From: Mycolicibacterium litorale
GTDB taxonomy: Bacteria > Actinomycetota > Actinomycetes > Mycobacteriales > Mycobacteriaceae
Reading direction: 5' to 3'
Assembly: GCA_002007745.1 (NCBI GenBank)
Contig: CP019882.1
Coordinates: 4,898,001-4,962,000 of the forward strand
Length of the DNA stretch: 64,000 bases
Shown piece after piece: positions 1-8,372 of this stretch. The notes beneath the pieces are model-generated. The model saw only the letters and a list, made by a program, of their open reading frames with translations, was not told the origin of the DNA and made no database searches. The position numbers were made by a program, and so were the translations under genes. Each line of letters opens with the position of its first letter. Positions within the stretch are counted from its first letter, which is position 1.

Positions 1-294
1 CACAGCCAGTTCGGTGAGCCGGACAAGGGACCGGTCGGCGTCGGTGAACTCGATGGCGGCCAGCACGGCGGTCACCGAATCCAGACCGTTGAACACCACC
101 TCCTGCAGCAATTCGTGCTTTCCGGCGAAGTGCCGGTACAGCGCGGAGGCGCCGACGGCGACGGCATCGGCGATATCCCCCATTGCCACGTGTTCGTAGC
201 CGCGAGTGCAGAACAGCTCGGTGGCCGCGGCGACGATCAGCTCCCGACGGTTGGCCGGCCGGGTACCTCGTTCGGGACGGGCCACCGCCCTCAC
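1..294 (-). CDS. TetR/AcrR family transcriptional regulator (partial, N-terminal part)
   Basis: The reading frame runs off the left window edge, so only the first 98 codons are seen. They form a TetR DNA-binding domain: helix-turn-helix residues about 30-52 with GASALYRHFAGKHELL, the usual recognition-helix pattern. The GTG start at 294 is chosen because AAAGGGG lies six bases upstream on the minus strand. The gene is divergent from the thiolase gene at 423, so it could control the catabolic cluster to its right, as TetR genes often control their divergent neighbour. The ligand-binding domain lies outside the window and no inducer can be proposed. Confidence 0.85.
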   Translation of the reverse strand, partial: MRAVARPERGTRPANRRELIVAAATELFCTRGYEHVAMGDIADAVAVGASALYRHFAGKHELLQEVVFNGLDSVTAVLAAIEFTDADRSLVRLTELAV

Positions 295-384
295 GTCGTG
301 CCCCTTTCGGTCCGCCGCAGTCGATGACAGACAGCCTAACGCCAGGCGCGGGGAACGGGCTTGCCATCCCGAGCCGCTACGGTC

Positions 385-411
385 TAGCTTAAGTGAATTG
401 TCGATAGCTTA
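385..411. promoter_or_regulatory. Putative operator shared with the 4.1-kb promoter region (TAAGTGAATTGTC)
   Basis: The 13-mer TAAGTGAATTGTC at 390-402 recurs in inverse orientation at 4173-4185, before the LuxR-type gene. Two direct copies of TAGCTTA (385-391 and 405-411) flank it here. It lies just upstream of the thiolase start at 423, between the divergent TetR and thiolase genes. A shared AT-rich 13-mer in two promoters of one cluster suggests a common regulator, either the TetR protein or the GAF-LuxR protein. That is inference from repetition and position only. Confidence 0.5.
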
Positions 412-422
412 TGGAGACCACA

Positions 423-1607
423 ATGACTCGACGCACCCTGGTCGCCGGGATAGGGATGATCCCCTTCACCACCCCCAGCAGAACCCAGCCTTATCCCGAT
501 ATGGCTGAACAATCCGTGCGTACAGCCCTGGTGGATGCGGGGATCGACTACACCGCGATCCAGCAGGCATATGTTGGCTATGTGTATGGCGATTCGACAT
601 CTGGCCAGGCCGCGCTGTACGGGGTGGGCCAGACCGGCATCCCTGTGGTCAACGTCAACAACAACTGTTCGACCGGCTCTACCGCGCTGTGGCTGGCCCG
701 TCAGGCCATCGAGACCGGGGCCGCCGACTGCGTGTTGGCATTGGGTTTCGAGCAGATGCAGCGCGGCGCGCTCACCTCGCTGTGGACTGATCGCCCCAGC
801 CCATTCGAACGCTTCGACACGGTCACCCGGCAGGCCCAGGGCTGGGACGACGCCGCGCCGATGGCCGCGCAGTACTTCGGTGGCGCCGGCCGGCAGTACG
901 CGCAGACCTACGGCACCAAGCCCGAGACCTTCGCCCGCATCGCGGTGAAAGCCCGCGCCCACGCGAAGAACAACCCCTACGCCGTCTTCCGTGACCAGGT
1001 CACCGTCGACGAGGTGCTGGCCTCGCCGCACATCTACGGCCCATTGACCCGGCTGCAATGCTGTCCCCCCACCTGCGGGGCGGCCGCGGCGGTCTTGGTC
1101 AGTACGGACTACGCCCACCAGCACGGCCTGCCGGCCGGCGTGGCGATCAAGGCCCAGGCGATGACCACCGACTCCCCGTCGACGTTCTCCGGCGACATGA
1201 TCAAGGCCATCGGCTACGACATGGCCAAGGCTGCTGCCGACACGGTCTACGAAACATCCGGAGTGGCGCCCGAGGACATCCGAGTCGCCGAACTGCACGA
1301 CTGTTTCACCGCCAACGAGCTGATCACCTACGAGAGCCTCGGCCTGACACCGGTCGGCACCGCCGAGAAGTTCATCCTGGACGGCGACAACACCTACGGC
1401 GGTCGGGTGGTCACCAATCCCTCGGGCGGCCTGCTGTCAAAAGGCCACCCGTTGGGCGCCACCGGCCTGGCACAGTGCGCCGAACTGGTGTGGCAACTGC
1501 GGGGTGCGGCCGGTGCACGTCAGGTCCAGGACGCCAGCGTGGCACTGCAGCACAACATCGGCCTCGGTGGCGCTGCTGTCGTCACCCTCTACGAGAAGCT
1601 GAGCTGA
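423..1607 (+). CDS. Thiolase-family lipid-transfer protein / acetyl-CoA acetyltransferase
   Basis: Thiolase-fold enzyme of the SCP-x/lipid-transfer type, expected to cleave (or condense) beta-ketoacyl-CoA in the last step of beta-oxidation. The nucleophile motif NNNCSTGS places the cysteine at about residue 82. The C-terminal part has HDCFTANE (about 293-300) and GGLLSKGHPLGATG, which carry the usual histidines. Length (394 aa) is normal for the family. The in-frame ATG at 423 is preferred over 411 because GGAG stands six bases before it. The next gene starts three bases after the stop, so thiolase, both MaoC genes and the SDR form one transcription unit. The closest subgroup is that of steroid or branched side-chain thiolases; the real substrate is unknown. 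Confidence 0.88.
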   Translation: MTRRTLVAGIGMIPFTTPSRTQPYPDMAEQSVRTALVDAGIDYTAIQQAYVGYVYGDSTSGQAALYGVGQTGIPVVNVNNNCSTGSTALWLARQAIETGAADCVLALGFEQMQRGALTSLWTDRPSPFERFDTVTRQAQGWDDAAPMAAQYFGGAGRQYAQTYGTKPETFARIAVKARAHAKNNPYAVFRDQVTVDEVLASPHIYGPLTRLQCCPPTCGAAAAVLVSTDYAHQHGLPAGVAIKAQAMTTDSPSTFSGDMIKAIGYDMAKAAADTVYETSGVAPEDIRVAELHDCFTANELITYESLGLTPVGTAEKFILDGDNTYGGRVVTNPSGGLLSKGHPLGATGLAQCAELVWQLRGAAGARQVQDASVALQHNIGLGGAAVVTLYEKLS

Positions 1608-1609
1608 GC

Positions 1610-2065
1610 GTGCCGATCGATCCCGCTGTGGTCGGCACCGAGCTGCCGGCGACGCGTCTCACCGTGGACCGCGGCCGACTGCTCTTCTTCGCCAAGGCCA
1701 TTGGCGAGACGAACCCCATCTACGTCGACGTCGACACGGCTATCGGTGCGGGTCACCCGGACCTGCCCGTCCCGCCGACGTTCCTGTTCTCGATCGAACT
1801 CGAGGCACCCGATCCGTTCGCCTACCTCGCCGCACTGGAGGTCGACCTGCGCTTCGTCCTGCACGGCGAGCAGTCTTTCACCTATCACGAATTGGCTTAT
1901 CCCGGTGACGAACTGGTGGCGATGCCGCGTATCACCGACGTCTACGCCAAGAAGGGTGGGGCCCTGGAGTTCATCACCAAGGAGACCGCCGTAACCCGCG
2001 CCAACGGCTCGCCGGTCGCCGACCTGCGCTCGGTGATCGTCATCCGAAACGGAGCCGGCACATGA
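1610..2065 (+). CDS. MaoC-like hydratase subunit, N-terminal (FAS1-like) hot-dog domain
   Basis: A 151-residue single hot-dog domain of the MaoC_dehydrat_N type (FFAKAIGETNPIYVD near residue 26, PPTFLFSIELE near 55). It lacks the full catalytic Asp/His signature of the neighbouring MaoC protein, which suggests the two form a heteromeric enoyl-CoA hydratase, as known for the MaoC-like ChsH1/ChsH2 pair of mycobacterial sterol side-chain degradation. GTG start at 1610, three bases after the thiolase stop; its TGA overlaps the next ATG (ATGA). The heteromer is inferred from the pairing, not shown. Confidence 0.83.
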   Translation: MPIDPAVVGTELPATRLTVDRGRLLFFAKAIGETNPIYVDVDTAIGAGHPDLPVPPTFLFSIELEAPDPFAYLAALEVDLRFVLHGEQSFTYHELAYPGDELVAMPRITDVYAKKGGALEFITKETAVTRANGSPVADLRSVIVIRNGAGT

Positions 2066-2475
2066 CTGCGACCGAATCTCTTACCGCTGGAACAGAATTG
2101 CCGACACTTTCGGTGCCGCCGATCTCGCGCTTGACCCTGGCGCTGTTCGCGGGCGCCTCCGGTGACCACAACCCCATCCATGTCGACTCCGACGCCGCGA
2201 GATCGGCCGGAATGCCCGACGTTTTCGCCCACGGCATGCTCTCGATGGCCTACCTCGGACGACTACTCACCAACTGGGTTCCGCAGGAACGGCTCCGGTC
2301 CTACCGGGTCCGATTCGCCGCGATCACTCCGGTTCACGGTCAACCCACGTGTACCGGCCGTGTGACCGCCGTGGACGAGGTCGACGGCGAGCGCCGCGCC
2401 ACCGTCGAACTCGCCGTCGCCCTGGCTGACGGCACCGTAACACTGACCGGCGAAGCCGTCGTCGCCACGATCTGA
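2062..2475 (+). CDS. MaoC-family (R)-specific enoyl-CoA hydratase
   Basis: 137-residue hot-dog hydratase with the catalytic stretch GDHNPIHVDSDAARSAGMP (about residues 34-52), holding the Asp and His that activate water in MaoC enzymes, followed by FAHGML. It should hydrate trans-2-enoyl-CoA to the 3-hydroxyacyl-CoA that the downstream SDR can oxidise. ATGA overlap with the preceding MaoC-like subunit indicates translational coupling and probably a complex. A start SD is not needed given this coupling. Confidence 0.88.
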   Translation: MTATESLTAGTELPTLSVPPISRLTLALFAGASGDHNPIHVDSDAARSAGMPDVFAHGMLSMAYLGRLLTNWVPQERLRSYRVRFAAITPVHGQPTCTGRVTAVDEVDGERRATVELAVALADGTVTLTGEAVVATI

Positions 2476-2490
2476 AAGGTACTGTCAAAC

Positions 2491-3321
2491 ATGGGAAATC
2501 TGCGAGGCAAAGTCGCCGTGGTCTCGGGGTCCGGACGCGGCATCGGTCGCGAGATCGCCGTGAAACTCGCCGCCGAAGGCGCGTCGGTGGTCGTCAACGA
2601 CCTCGACGAGGGCCCCGCAGCCGAGACCGTCGCCGCCATCGAGTCCACCGGCGGGACGGCGGTGGCCTGCATCGGCAGCGTCACCGACGAGGGGTTCGGC
2701 GAGCGTTTCGTGGAGACTGCGATCGACGCGTTCGGCGGGTTGGACATCATCGTCAACAACGCCGGCTACACCTGGGATTCGGTGATCCAGAAGATGACCG
2801 ACGAGCAGTGGGACGCCATCCTCGACGTCCACCTCAAGGCACCGTTCCACATCCTCCGGGCGGCACAACCTGTGATCAGCGGACTGGTCAAGCGCGCCAA
2901 GGAATCCGGGCACCCGGTGAGCTGCCGCAAGGTGGTCAACATCTCTTCCCTTGCCGGTGTCGGCGGTAACGCCGGCCAGGCGAATTACGCGGCAGCCAAG
3001 GCGGGGGTGATCGGATTGACGAAGGCCCTGGCCAAAGAGTGGGGCCGCTACAACGTCACGGTCAACAGCGTCGCCTTCGGACTGATCAAGACCCGGCTCA
3101 CCGAAACACCGGCGGACGGCGACGGCACCATCAATGTCCGCGGACAGGAAATCAAGGTCGGGGTCAACCCGGGCCTGTTGGCCGCCATGGAACAGATGAT
3201 CCCGCTGGGCCGCTCGGGCACTCCGGCAGAAGCCGCCGGTGCCGTGTACCTGCTGTGCACCCCCGAATCGGATTACATCAGTGCCCAAACCCTGGTGTGC
3301 GGCGGCGGATTCAACTTCTAG
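2491..3321 (+). CDS. SDR-family 3-hydroxyacyl-CoA/alcohol dehydrogenase
   Basis: Classical short-chain dehydrogenase of 276 aa. Cofactor site SGSGRGIG lies at about residues 13-20, NNAG at about 89-92, the catalytic Ser in NISSLAG and the YxxxK motif in ANYAAAKAG at about 170. An Asp after the second strand (VVVNDLDE) points to NAD rather than NADP. AAAGG precedes the ATG at a good distance. As the last gene of the thiolase/MaoC unit it most likely oxidises the 3-hydroxyacyl-CoA made by the hydratase. Its stop overlaps by four bases the end of the convergent enoyl-CoA hydratase gene. Confidence 0.85.
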   Translation: MGNLRGKVAVVSGSGRGIGREIAVKLAAEGASVVVNDLDEGPAAETVAAIESTGGTAVACIGSVTDEGFGERFVETAIDAFGGLDIIVNNAGYTWDSVIQKMTDEQWDAILDVHLKAPFHILRAAQPVISGLVKRAKESGHPVSCRKVVNISSLAGVGGNAGQANYAAAKAGVIGLTKALAKEWGRYNVTVNSVAFGLIKTRLTETPADGDGTINVRGQEIKVGVNPGLLAAMEQMIPLGRSGTPAEAAGAVYLLCTPESDYISAQTLVCGGGFNF

Positions 3322-4088
3322 CCGCCCGCGACCTGGGAGATCCAGTCCGCGGCCACGTCCATGAAGCCGGGGTGGTTGAACAACGCAGCCTGGGCGCACG
3401 CCTCGACCTCTTCGACAGCCGTGTCGAAGTCGACCACCGCGGCACGCCGCAACGTGGCCTTCGCCGAGCGAATCGTGCGGCCGGGAGCCTTAGTCACTTC
3501 GCCCGCCAGCCTGATGGCCTCGGCGAGGGAGTCGTCGACGACGGACGACACCGCACCGATCTCCCGGGCTTCCCGGGCGTCGATGATCCTCGCCGTCACG
3601 AGCAGCTCCAGGGCACGTTCCCGCCCGACGGCCGACGGCAGCGTCTTGGACAGACCGTAATCCGGTCCGAGTCCCATCCGGGCGAAGGTGGCACCGAATC
3701 GGGCCGACACCGAGGCGATCCGGATATCGCAGGCCAGCACCAACCCCCAGCCGGCGCCGGCCGCCGGGCCGTTGACCGCGGCGATGGTCAACTGCGGCAT
3801 CCGGTGCAGCGTCCGCACCGGCTTGCTGACGTCCTTCATGAGCTGGACGGTCGAATCCGACTCGGCCAGCACGGACAGGATCCCCATGTCAGCACCCGCA
3901 CAGAATCCACGCCCGGCACCGGTGAGGATCGCGACATGGATTGCCGGATCGGCGGCCACCTGGTTCAGCACGACATCGAGCTCGTCCATCAGCGCCTCGT
4001 CGAGGGCGTTGAGCACCGCGGGACGATTGAGCGTGACGACCGCGACGTGGTCGACCGGCTCGGTGAGCAGCACGCACGATGACGACAT
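3318..4088 (-). CDS. Enoyl-CoA hydratase/isomerase (crotonase) family protein
   Basis: 256-residue crotonase-fold protein. The oxyanion-hole segment GAGRGFCAGAD (about 56-66) and NGPAAGAGWG are intact; where classical hydratases carry the second catalytic Glu this one reads GLGPDYGLSKTLP, so it may be an isomerase or a hydratase with altered chemistry. It runs opposite to the SDR and ends inside it. TAATAG at 4102-4107 (minus strand) is a plausible -10 about seven bases before the start, and no Shine-Dalgarno is visible, so the message may be almost leaderless. It shares the 4.1-kb regulatory region with the LuxR-type gene. Confidence 0.87.
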   Translation of the reverse strand: MSSSCVLLTEPVDHVAVVTLNRPAVLNALDEALMDELDVVLNQVAADPAIHVAILTGAGRGFCAGADMGILSVLAESDSTVQLMKDVSKPVRTLHRMPQLTIAAVNGPAAGAGWGLVLACDIRIASVSARFGATFARMGLGPDYGLSKTLPSAVGRERALELLVTARIIDAREAREIGAVSSVVDDSLAEAIRLAGEVTKAPGRTIRSAKATLRRAAVVDFDTAVEEVEACAQAALFNHPGFMDVAADWISQVAGG

Positions 4089-4100
4089 GACGCCAGCTTA

Positions 4101-4190
4101 ACTATTACCTCTTCACTTGATTCGCTGTGTTCACTAATAAAATCCACTGCCGGTGTTCACAGATGCCGTTCTGACAATTCACTTATACTG
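4101..4190. promoter_or_regulatory. Divergent promoter region with repeated AGTGAA boxes
   Basis: AT-rich gap between the crotonase gene (left) and the LuxR gene (right). On the minus strand it holds TCAAGTGAAG (4111-4120), TTAGTGAACA (4129-4138) and ATAAGTGAATTGTCAG (4171-4186), the last sharing 13 bases with the site before the thiolase gene. TATACT at 4184-4189 is a good -10 for the LuxR gene and overlaps the last box, an arrangement that would let a bound protein block or adjust initiation. The binding protein is unknown. Confidence 0.5.
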
Positions 4191-4218
4191 ACCAGCGGTG
4201 GCGTCTTAAGGAGTTCCC

Positions 4219-5373
4219 ATGACCATCGCACCCGTGGTGAGCAGTGTCCGGTCGCCCAGACGGCAGGGGTTGGGCCTGCGGGCCGTGGACCGCGACGAGG
4301 TCGGCGACATCGTCGCCACCGCGTGCGCGCGCTACCCCCACATCCAGGCCACCGGTGACGTGGCGGACTGCACCGAGGCGCTGGCGACATTGGACACCGT
4401 CTGGCAGTCCGCCGTCGAAGCGCTCGCCGCGGCCACCTCACCGGACCCACGCGACATCGAAATGCTGTCCCGGGTGAAGTCGGCGATCACCTGCATCCAG
4501 TCCAGCCAGGCCGAGCGGGTGGACGGCGCGCTGGCCGGCTTGTGCGATGCCGTCGCCGATCTCGACCAGATCGGCGAGGTCACCCACCTGCTCGACCGGG
4601 CTGCGATCGCGGCGGCCAACCTCGGCTTCGACCGCGCGATGATCTCGTCAGTCAACGACGGCCAGTGGATTCCCGCCGCCGGGCACATCGACCGCGACCC
4701 CGCCTGGGCGGCGGAGATCGTCGCGGCGGGACGACAGCATCCAGAAGTCATCGACGCAAGCCTGCCGGAGGCCGAGATGCTGCGCAGGCTGCGACCGATC
4801 CTGGTCGACGACGTCGGCAGGCTGCCGCGCTGCTATTCGGCGATCATCGACGTCGCCAAGGGGCAACGGTATGTCGCGGCCCCGATTCTGGCCCACCGCA
4901 CCGTGATCGGGTTCGTCCACGCCGACGCGTTCTACCGCAGGCGCCGCTTCGCCAACAGTGACATCCGGCTGCTGGGGTTGTTCGGGGAATTCCTCGGTGC
5001 CACGATGTCGCGCCTGACCATGATCGAGGAGCTGCGCGCCCTCCACGAGCAGGTCGACGGAATCTCGGCGCACATCAGCGAACTCCGGCGGCGCTGGTCC
5101 GGACAGACCTACCGCCGTCCCATCCTCACCGGCACCGCCGCCGCGGCCGCCCCCACCGCGGGCGGTGACCGTGTTCGCGCCGCCAACGCGCTGACTCGTC
5201 GAGAGGCAGAGGTGCTCGAGCTGGTCGCCCAGGGCGCCACCAACGCCCAGATCGCTCGCGCGCTGACCATCTCCGAAGGAACGGTCAAAGGCCACGTGAA
5301 GCACATCTTCCGCAAGCTGGGAACGGCCAATCGTGCGGAGGCGGTGTCGTTCTGGTTGCGCCTGGTCTCGTGA
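4219..5373 (+). CDS. GAF-domain LuxR-type transcriptional regulator
   Basis: 384 aa. Residues about 110-270 look like a GAF sensor domain (VTHLLDRAAIAAANLGFDRAMI opens it and ends near FGEFLGATMS). The C-terminal 61 residues, from about 324, are a complete LuxR helix-turn-helix (TRREAEVLELVAQGATNAQI, then SEGTVKGHVKHIFRKLG). No receiver domain is present, so it is not a two-component response regulator; a small hydrophobic ligand binding the GAF domain is likely. AAGGAG stands seven bases before the ATG. It sits inside the catabolic cluster, 107 bases before the P450 gene, and is a good candidate for the activator acting on the AGTGAA boxes. Confidence 0.87.
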   Translation: MTIAPVVSSVRSPRRQGLGLRAVDRDEVGDIVATACARYPHIQATGDVADCTEALATLDTVWQSAVEALAAATSPDPRDIEMLSRVKSAITCIQSSQAERVDGALAGLCDAVADLDQIGEVTHLLDRAAIAAANLGFDRAMISSVNDGQWIPAAGHIDRDPAWAAEIVAAGRQHPEVIDASLPEAEMLRRLRPILVDDVGRLPRCYSAIIDVAKGQRYVAAPILAHRTVIGFVHADAFYRRRRFANSDIRLLGLFGEFLGATMSRLTMIEELRALHEQVDGISAHISELRRRWSGQTYRRPILTGTAAAAAPTAGGDRVRAANALTRREAEVLELVAQGATNAQIARALTISEGTVKGHVKHIFRKLGTANRAEAVSFWLRLVS

Positions 5374-5480
5374 CGCCCACCACCCGATGGGGAGGCAAAG
5401 AGACCCTCGGCGGGGGATGCGACCACTCACCGGTCTACCGACACTGAAGGCCGACGCGAAGCGCGCGCACTGGAGGCACC

Positions 5481-6770
5481 ATGGAGATCGAGGGATTCCT
5501 TCCCGCCACAACGGAAAACAAGCCCGACTACTGCGATGTCGACATCTCGCGCAAGTCGTTCTGGGCCCAGCCCGCCCTGCAGATGGACGACGTGTTCGCG
5601 CATCTGCGCGCCGAACACCCGGTGTCCTGGCAGCGGCCCATCGAAGGTGCCGTCGTGCCCGATCCCGACGATCCGGGTTTCTGGGCGGTGGTGCGTCACG
5701 CCGACATCAAGCGGGTCAGCCACGACAACGACACCTTCGTCTCCGGTCAGGGGGTGATGTTCGACCGACTCCCTCCGCTGTTCCTGGAGATGGCACTGTC
5801 CTTCCTTGCGATGGACCCGCCGCGGCACGACAAGCTGCGACGGCTGGTCAGCAAGGTCTTCACCCCACGCCAGATAAAGCGCATCGACGACAAGATCGAA
5901 CACGCAACCAAAGAGATCATCGACGGCATAGCCACCGACCCGTCCGGGGAAATCGAGTTCATGGGCCGGTGCGCCAGTCTGCTGCCGCTGCGGATGTTCT
6001 GCGATTTGTTCGGTGTCCCCGACCATCTGGTCGAGGCGACCGTCACCCACATCACCGGCGCCGTGTCGTGGGCGGATGAGGAATTCCTGGCCGGCCGAAC
6101 GGCGGCGGAGGTGCAACTGGAGGCGATCGCCGGGTTGCACCAGGTGGCCCAGGAGATCATCGAGATGCGTCGCGCACATCGCGGCGACGACATCATGTCC
6201 TCCTTGGTGGAGGCGGAGATCGACGGGCAGAAGCTCACCGATTTCGAGATCTCCTCGTTCTTCTGCCTGCTGTCTGGTGCCGCCACCGACACCACCAAGA
6301 CCACGCTGGGCCATGCGACGCGCGCGTTGTCGCTTCACCCCGACCAACGGGACTGGCTGCTGGCCGATCTCGACGCGCGCGTCGGCACGGCTGTCGAGGA
6401 GTTCATCCGCTGGGCCACACCGCTACTCACCTTCAGCCGCACGGCAGTGCGTGAGACCGAATTGAGCGGCCAGAAGATCATGCCCGGCGACAAGGTGGTG
6501 ATGATCTATCTTTCGGGCAATTTCGATGAGACGGTCTTCGATCAGCCCCGCAAGTTCGACCTGTCCCGTTCGCCCAATCCACACGTGAGCTTCGGCGGCG
6601 GCGGCATACACTTCTGCCTGGGCGCCAACCTGGCCAGGACGATGCTGCGCGCGGAGACTCGCGAGTTGTTCTCGCGGATACCGGAATTCCAAACTGAGGA
6701 GCCAGACTTGCTGGGCACCAACTTCATTCACGGAATCAAGCGGCTTCCATTCCGGTTCAGCCCACAATGA
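5481..6770 (+). CDS. Cytochrome P450
   Basis: 429-residue soluble bacterial P450. Heme-binding loop FGGGGIHFCLG has its cysteine ligand at residue 379; the K-helix ExxR pair is E307/R310. The I-helix reads SGAATDTTK at about 265-273, in which an Ala-Ala-Thr-Asp-Thr pattern stands where many family members have AGNET, so the proton-relay acid is shifted. GGAGG precedes the ATG. Expected to hydroxylate a hydrophobic substrate such as an alkyl chain or terpenoid/steroid side chain, producing the acid that the next gene activates with CoA. No ferredoxin or ferredoxin reductase gene lies nearby. Its stop overlaps the ligase start (ATGA). Confidence 0.93.
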   Translation: MEIEGFLPATTENKPDYCDVDISRKSFWAQPALQMDDVFAHLRAEHPVSWQRPIEGAVVPDPDDPGFWAVVRHADIKRVSHDNDTFVSGQGVMFDRLPPLFLEMALSFLAMDPPRHDKLRRLVSKVFTPRQIKRIDDKIEHATKEIIDGIATDPSGEIEFMGRCASLLPLRMFCDLFGVPDHLVEATVTHITGAVSWADEEFLAGRTAAEVQLEAIAGLHQVAQEIIEMRRAHRGDDIMSSLVEAEIDGQKLTDFEISSFFCLLSGAATDTTKTTLGHATRALSLHPDQRDWLLADLDARVGTAVEEFIRWATPLLTFSRTAVRETELSGQKIMPGDKVVMIYLSGNFDETVFDQPRKFDLSRSPNPHVSFGGGGIHFCLGANLARTMLRAETRELFSRIPEFQTEEPDLLGTNFIHGIKRLPFRFSPQ

Positions 6771-8353
6771 TCTCCGGGATGTCCGGGACCTCCGGGATGT
6801 ACCTGACGCAGGGGCTGCACCGGTCGCTGCGGGCCACACCCGACGCCACGATGACGAGCTGCGGTGAACGGGTGCGCACCTTCGCCGAAGTCGCCGATCG
6901 GGTCTCCCGGCTGGCCGGTGCCTTCCGGGAGCTCGGTGTGCGGGCCGGTGACCGCGTCGCCATCCTGTCGCTCAACTCCGATCGCTATTCGGAGTATCTG
7001 CTGGCCACGCCGTGGGCCGCTGCGGTGGTGAACCCGATCAACGTCCGCTGGAGCTCCGCCGAGATCGCCTATGGGCTGCAGGATTCCGGCACCCGGGTCT
7101 TGCTGATCGACGACACCTTCCTGCCGCTGCTACCCGAATTGCGCACCCGATTCGGCGACCTCGACGCGGTGGTGCACTGCGGCGACGGCCCCACACCGGA
7201 CGGGACGCTGGGCTACGAGGAGCTGGTGCGCACCGGCGATCCGGTGCCCGACGCGCACCGCAGCGGCGCCGACCTGGCGGGCATCTTCTACACCGGCGGC
7301 ACCAGCGGGCACCCCAAAGGCGTCATGCTGACCCACGACAACCTGCTGACGTCGGCGATGGGGGCGCTGGCCTCCGGGCTGTTCCTGACCTCTGGCGGGC
7401 CGTTGCTGCACGCCGCCCCGATGTTTCACCTCGCCGACCTGGCGATCTGGCTCGAGCAGGTGGTCCGCGGCGGGACGCACGTGTTCATCCCGTCGTTCAG
7501 ACCCGACGCGACGCTCGAGGCGGTACAGCGGCATCGGGTGAGTGACCTGCTCCTCGTGCCGACCATGGTGCAGATGCTGGTCGATCATCCGGCGCTGTCC
7601 GACTACGACACCAGCAGCGTCGACACCGTCATGTACGGCGGGTCGCCGATCTCGGCGGCGCTGCTGGAACGCGCCGCGCAGCGGCTGCCGACGGCGTCGT
7701 TCGTCCAGGCCTACGGCATGACCGAGGTCTCCCCCATCGCCACCCTGCTGTCGCCGCGGGACCATCACGACCCGGTGCTGCGCCGCTCCGGCGGTGTCGC
7801 CGCGCCGCACTCGGAGGTCCGGATTGTCGGCGAGGACGACGCCGAACTGCCGCGTGGCGAGGTGGGCGAGATCGTCGTGCGCGGTGGACATGTGATGGCC
7901 GGCTACTGGGGCAAGCCCGACGAGACCGCAGCGGCGTTGCGCAACGGTTGGATGCACACCGGCGATGCGGGCTACATGGACGAGCGCGGCTACGTGTTCG
8001 TCGTCGACCGCATCAAGGACATGATCGTCTCCGGCGGCGAGAACGTGTATTCCGTCGAGGTGGAAAGTGCCGTGTCCCGCCACCCGGCGGTGGCCACCTG
8101 CGCGGTGATCGGCGTGCCCGACGAGCGGTGGGGCGAACGGGTGCACGCCGTGGTGGTGCTGACCGCCGGCCAGGTCGCCGCCGACGATTTCGCCGACCAG
8201 CTGCGTGAGTTCTGCAAGTCGTTGATCGGCGGCTACAAGATCCCCCGCACGGTCGAGGTGGTCGACGAGCTGCCACTCTCGGCCGCCGGGAAAGTCCTCA
8301 AACGGGACCTCCGGGCCAGGTACTGGGCAGGGTTCGACCGCTCGGTCGGCTGA
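6767..8353 (+). CDS. Acyl-CoA synthetase (FadD-like AMP-dependent ligase)
   Basis: 528-residue ANL-superfamily ligase forming acyl-AMP and then acyl-CoA. The phosphate loop YTGGTSGHPKG is at about 175-185, the A5 motif AYGMTE near 314, the GWMHTGDAGY segment near 393, and the catalytic lysine in SAAGKVLKR at residue 509. Start may be 6767 (overlapping the P450 stop) or 6797 (MYLTQ). Translational coupling to the P450 suggests that P450-made carboxylic acid is its substrate. An acyl-CoA dehydrogenase, needed for a complete beta-oxidation set, is missing from this cluster and must come from elsewhere. Confidence 0.9.
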   Translation: MISGMSGTSGMYLTQGLHRSLRATPDATMTSCGERVRTFAEVADRVSRLAGAFRELGVRAGDRVAILSLNSDRYSEYLLATPWAAAVVNPINVRWSSAEIAYGLQDSGTRVLLIDDTFLPLLPELRTRFGDLDAVVHCGDGPTPDGTLGYEELVRTGDPVPDAHRSGADLAGIFYTGGTSGHPKGVMLTHDNLLTSAMGALASGLFLTSGGPLLHAAPMFHLADLAIWLEQVVRGGTHVFIPSFRPDATLEAVQRHRVSDLLLVPTMVQMLVDHPALSDYDTSSVDTVMYGGSPISAALLERAAQRLPTASFVQAYGMTEVSPIATLLSPRDHHDPVLRRSGGVAAPHSEVRIVGEDDAELPRGEVGEIVVRGGHVMAGYWGKPDETAAALRNGWMHTGDAGYMDERGYVFVVDRIKDMIVSGGENVYSVEVESAVSRHPAVATCAVIGVPDERWGERVHAVVVLTAGQVAADDFADQLREFCKSLIGGYKIPRTVEVVDELPLSAAGKVLKRDLRARYWAGFDRSVG

Positions 8354-8372
8354 ACCCCGCCCGCTGCGCCGG

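Noticed and set aside
384..1298. Open frame of 304 codons antisense to the thiolase gene
   Set aside because: Composition is rich in Gly, Arg, Val and His without domains; it mirrors the codon pattern of the real gene in GC-rich DNA.
4141..4190. KstR or KstR2 site in the P450 cluster
   Set aside because: The repeated AGTGAA boxes lack the AAC-N2-GTT core and the CAAG/CTTG halves.
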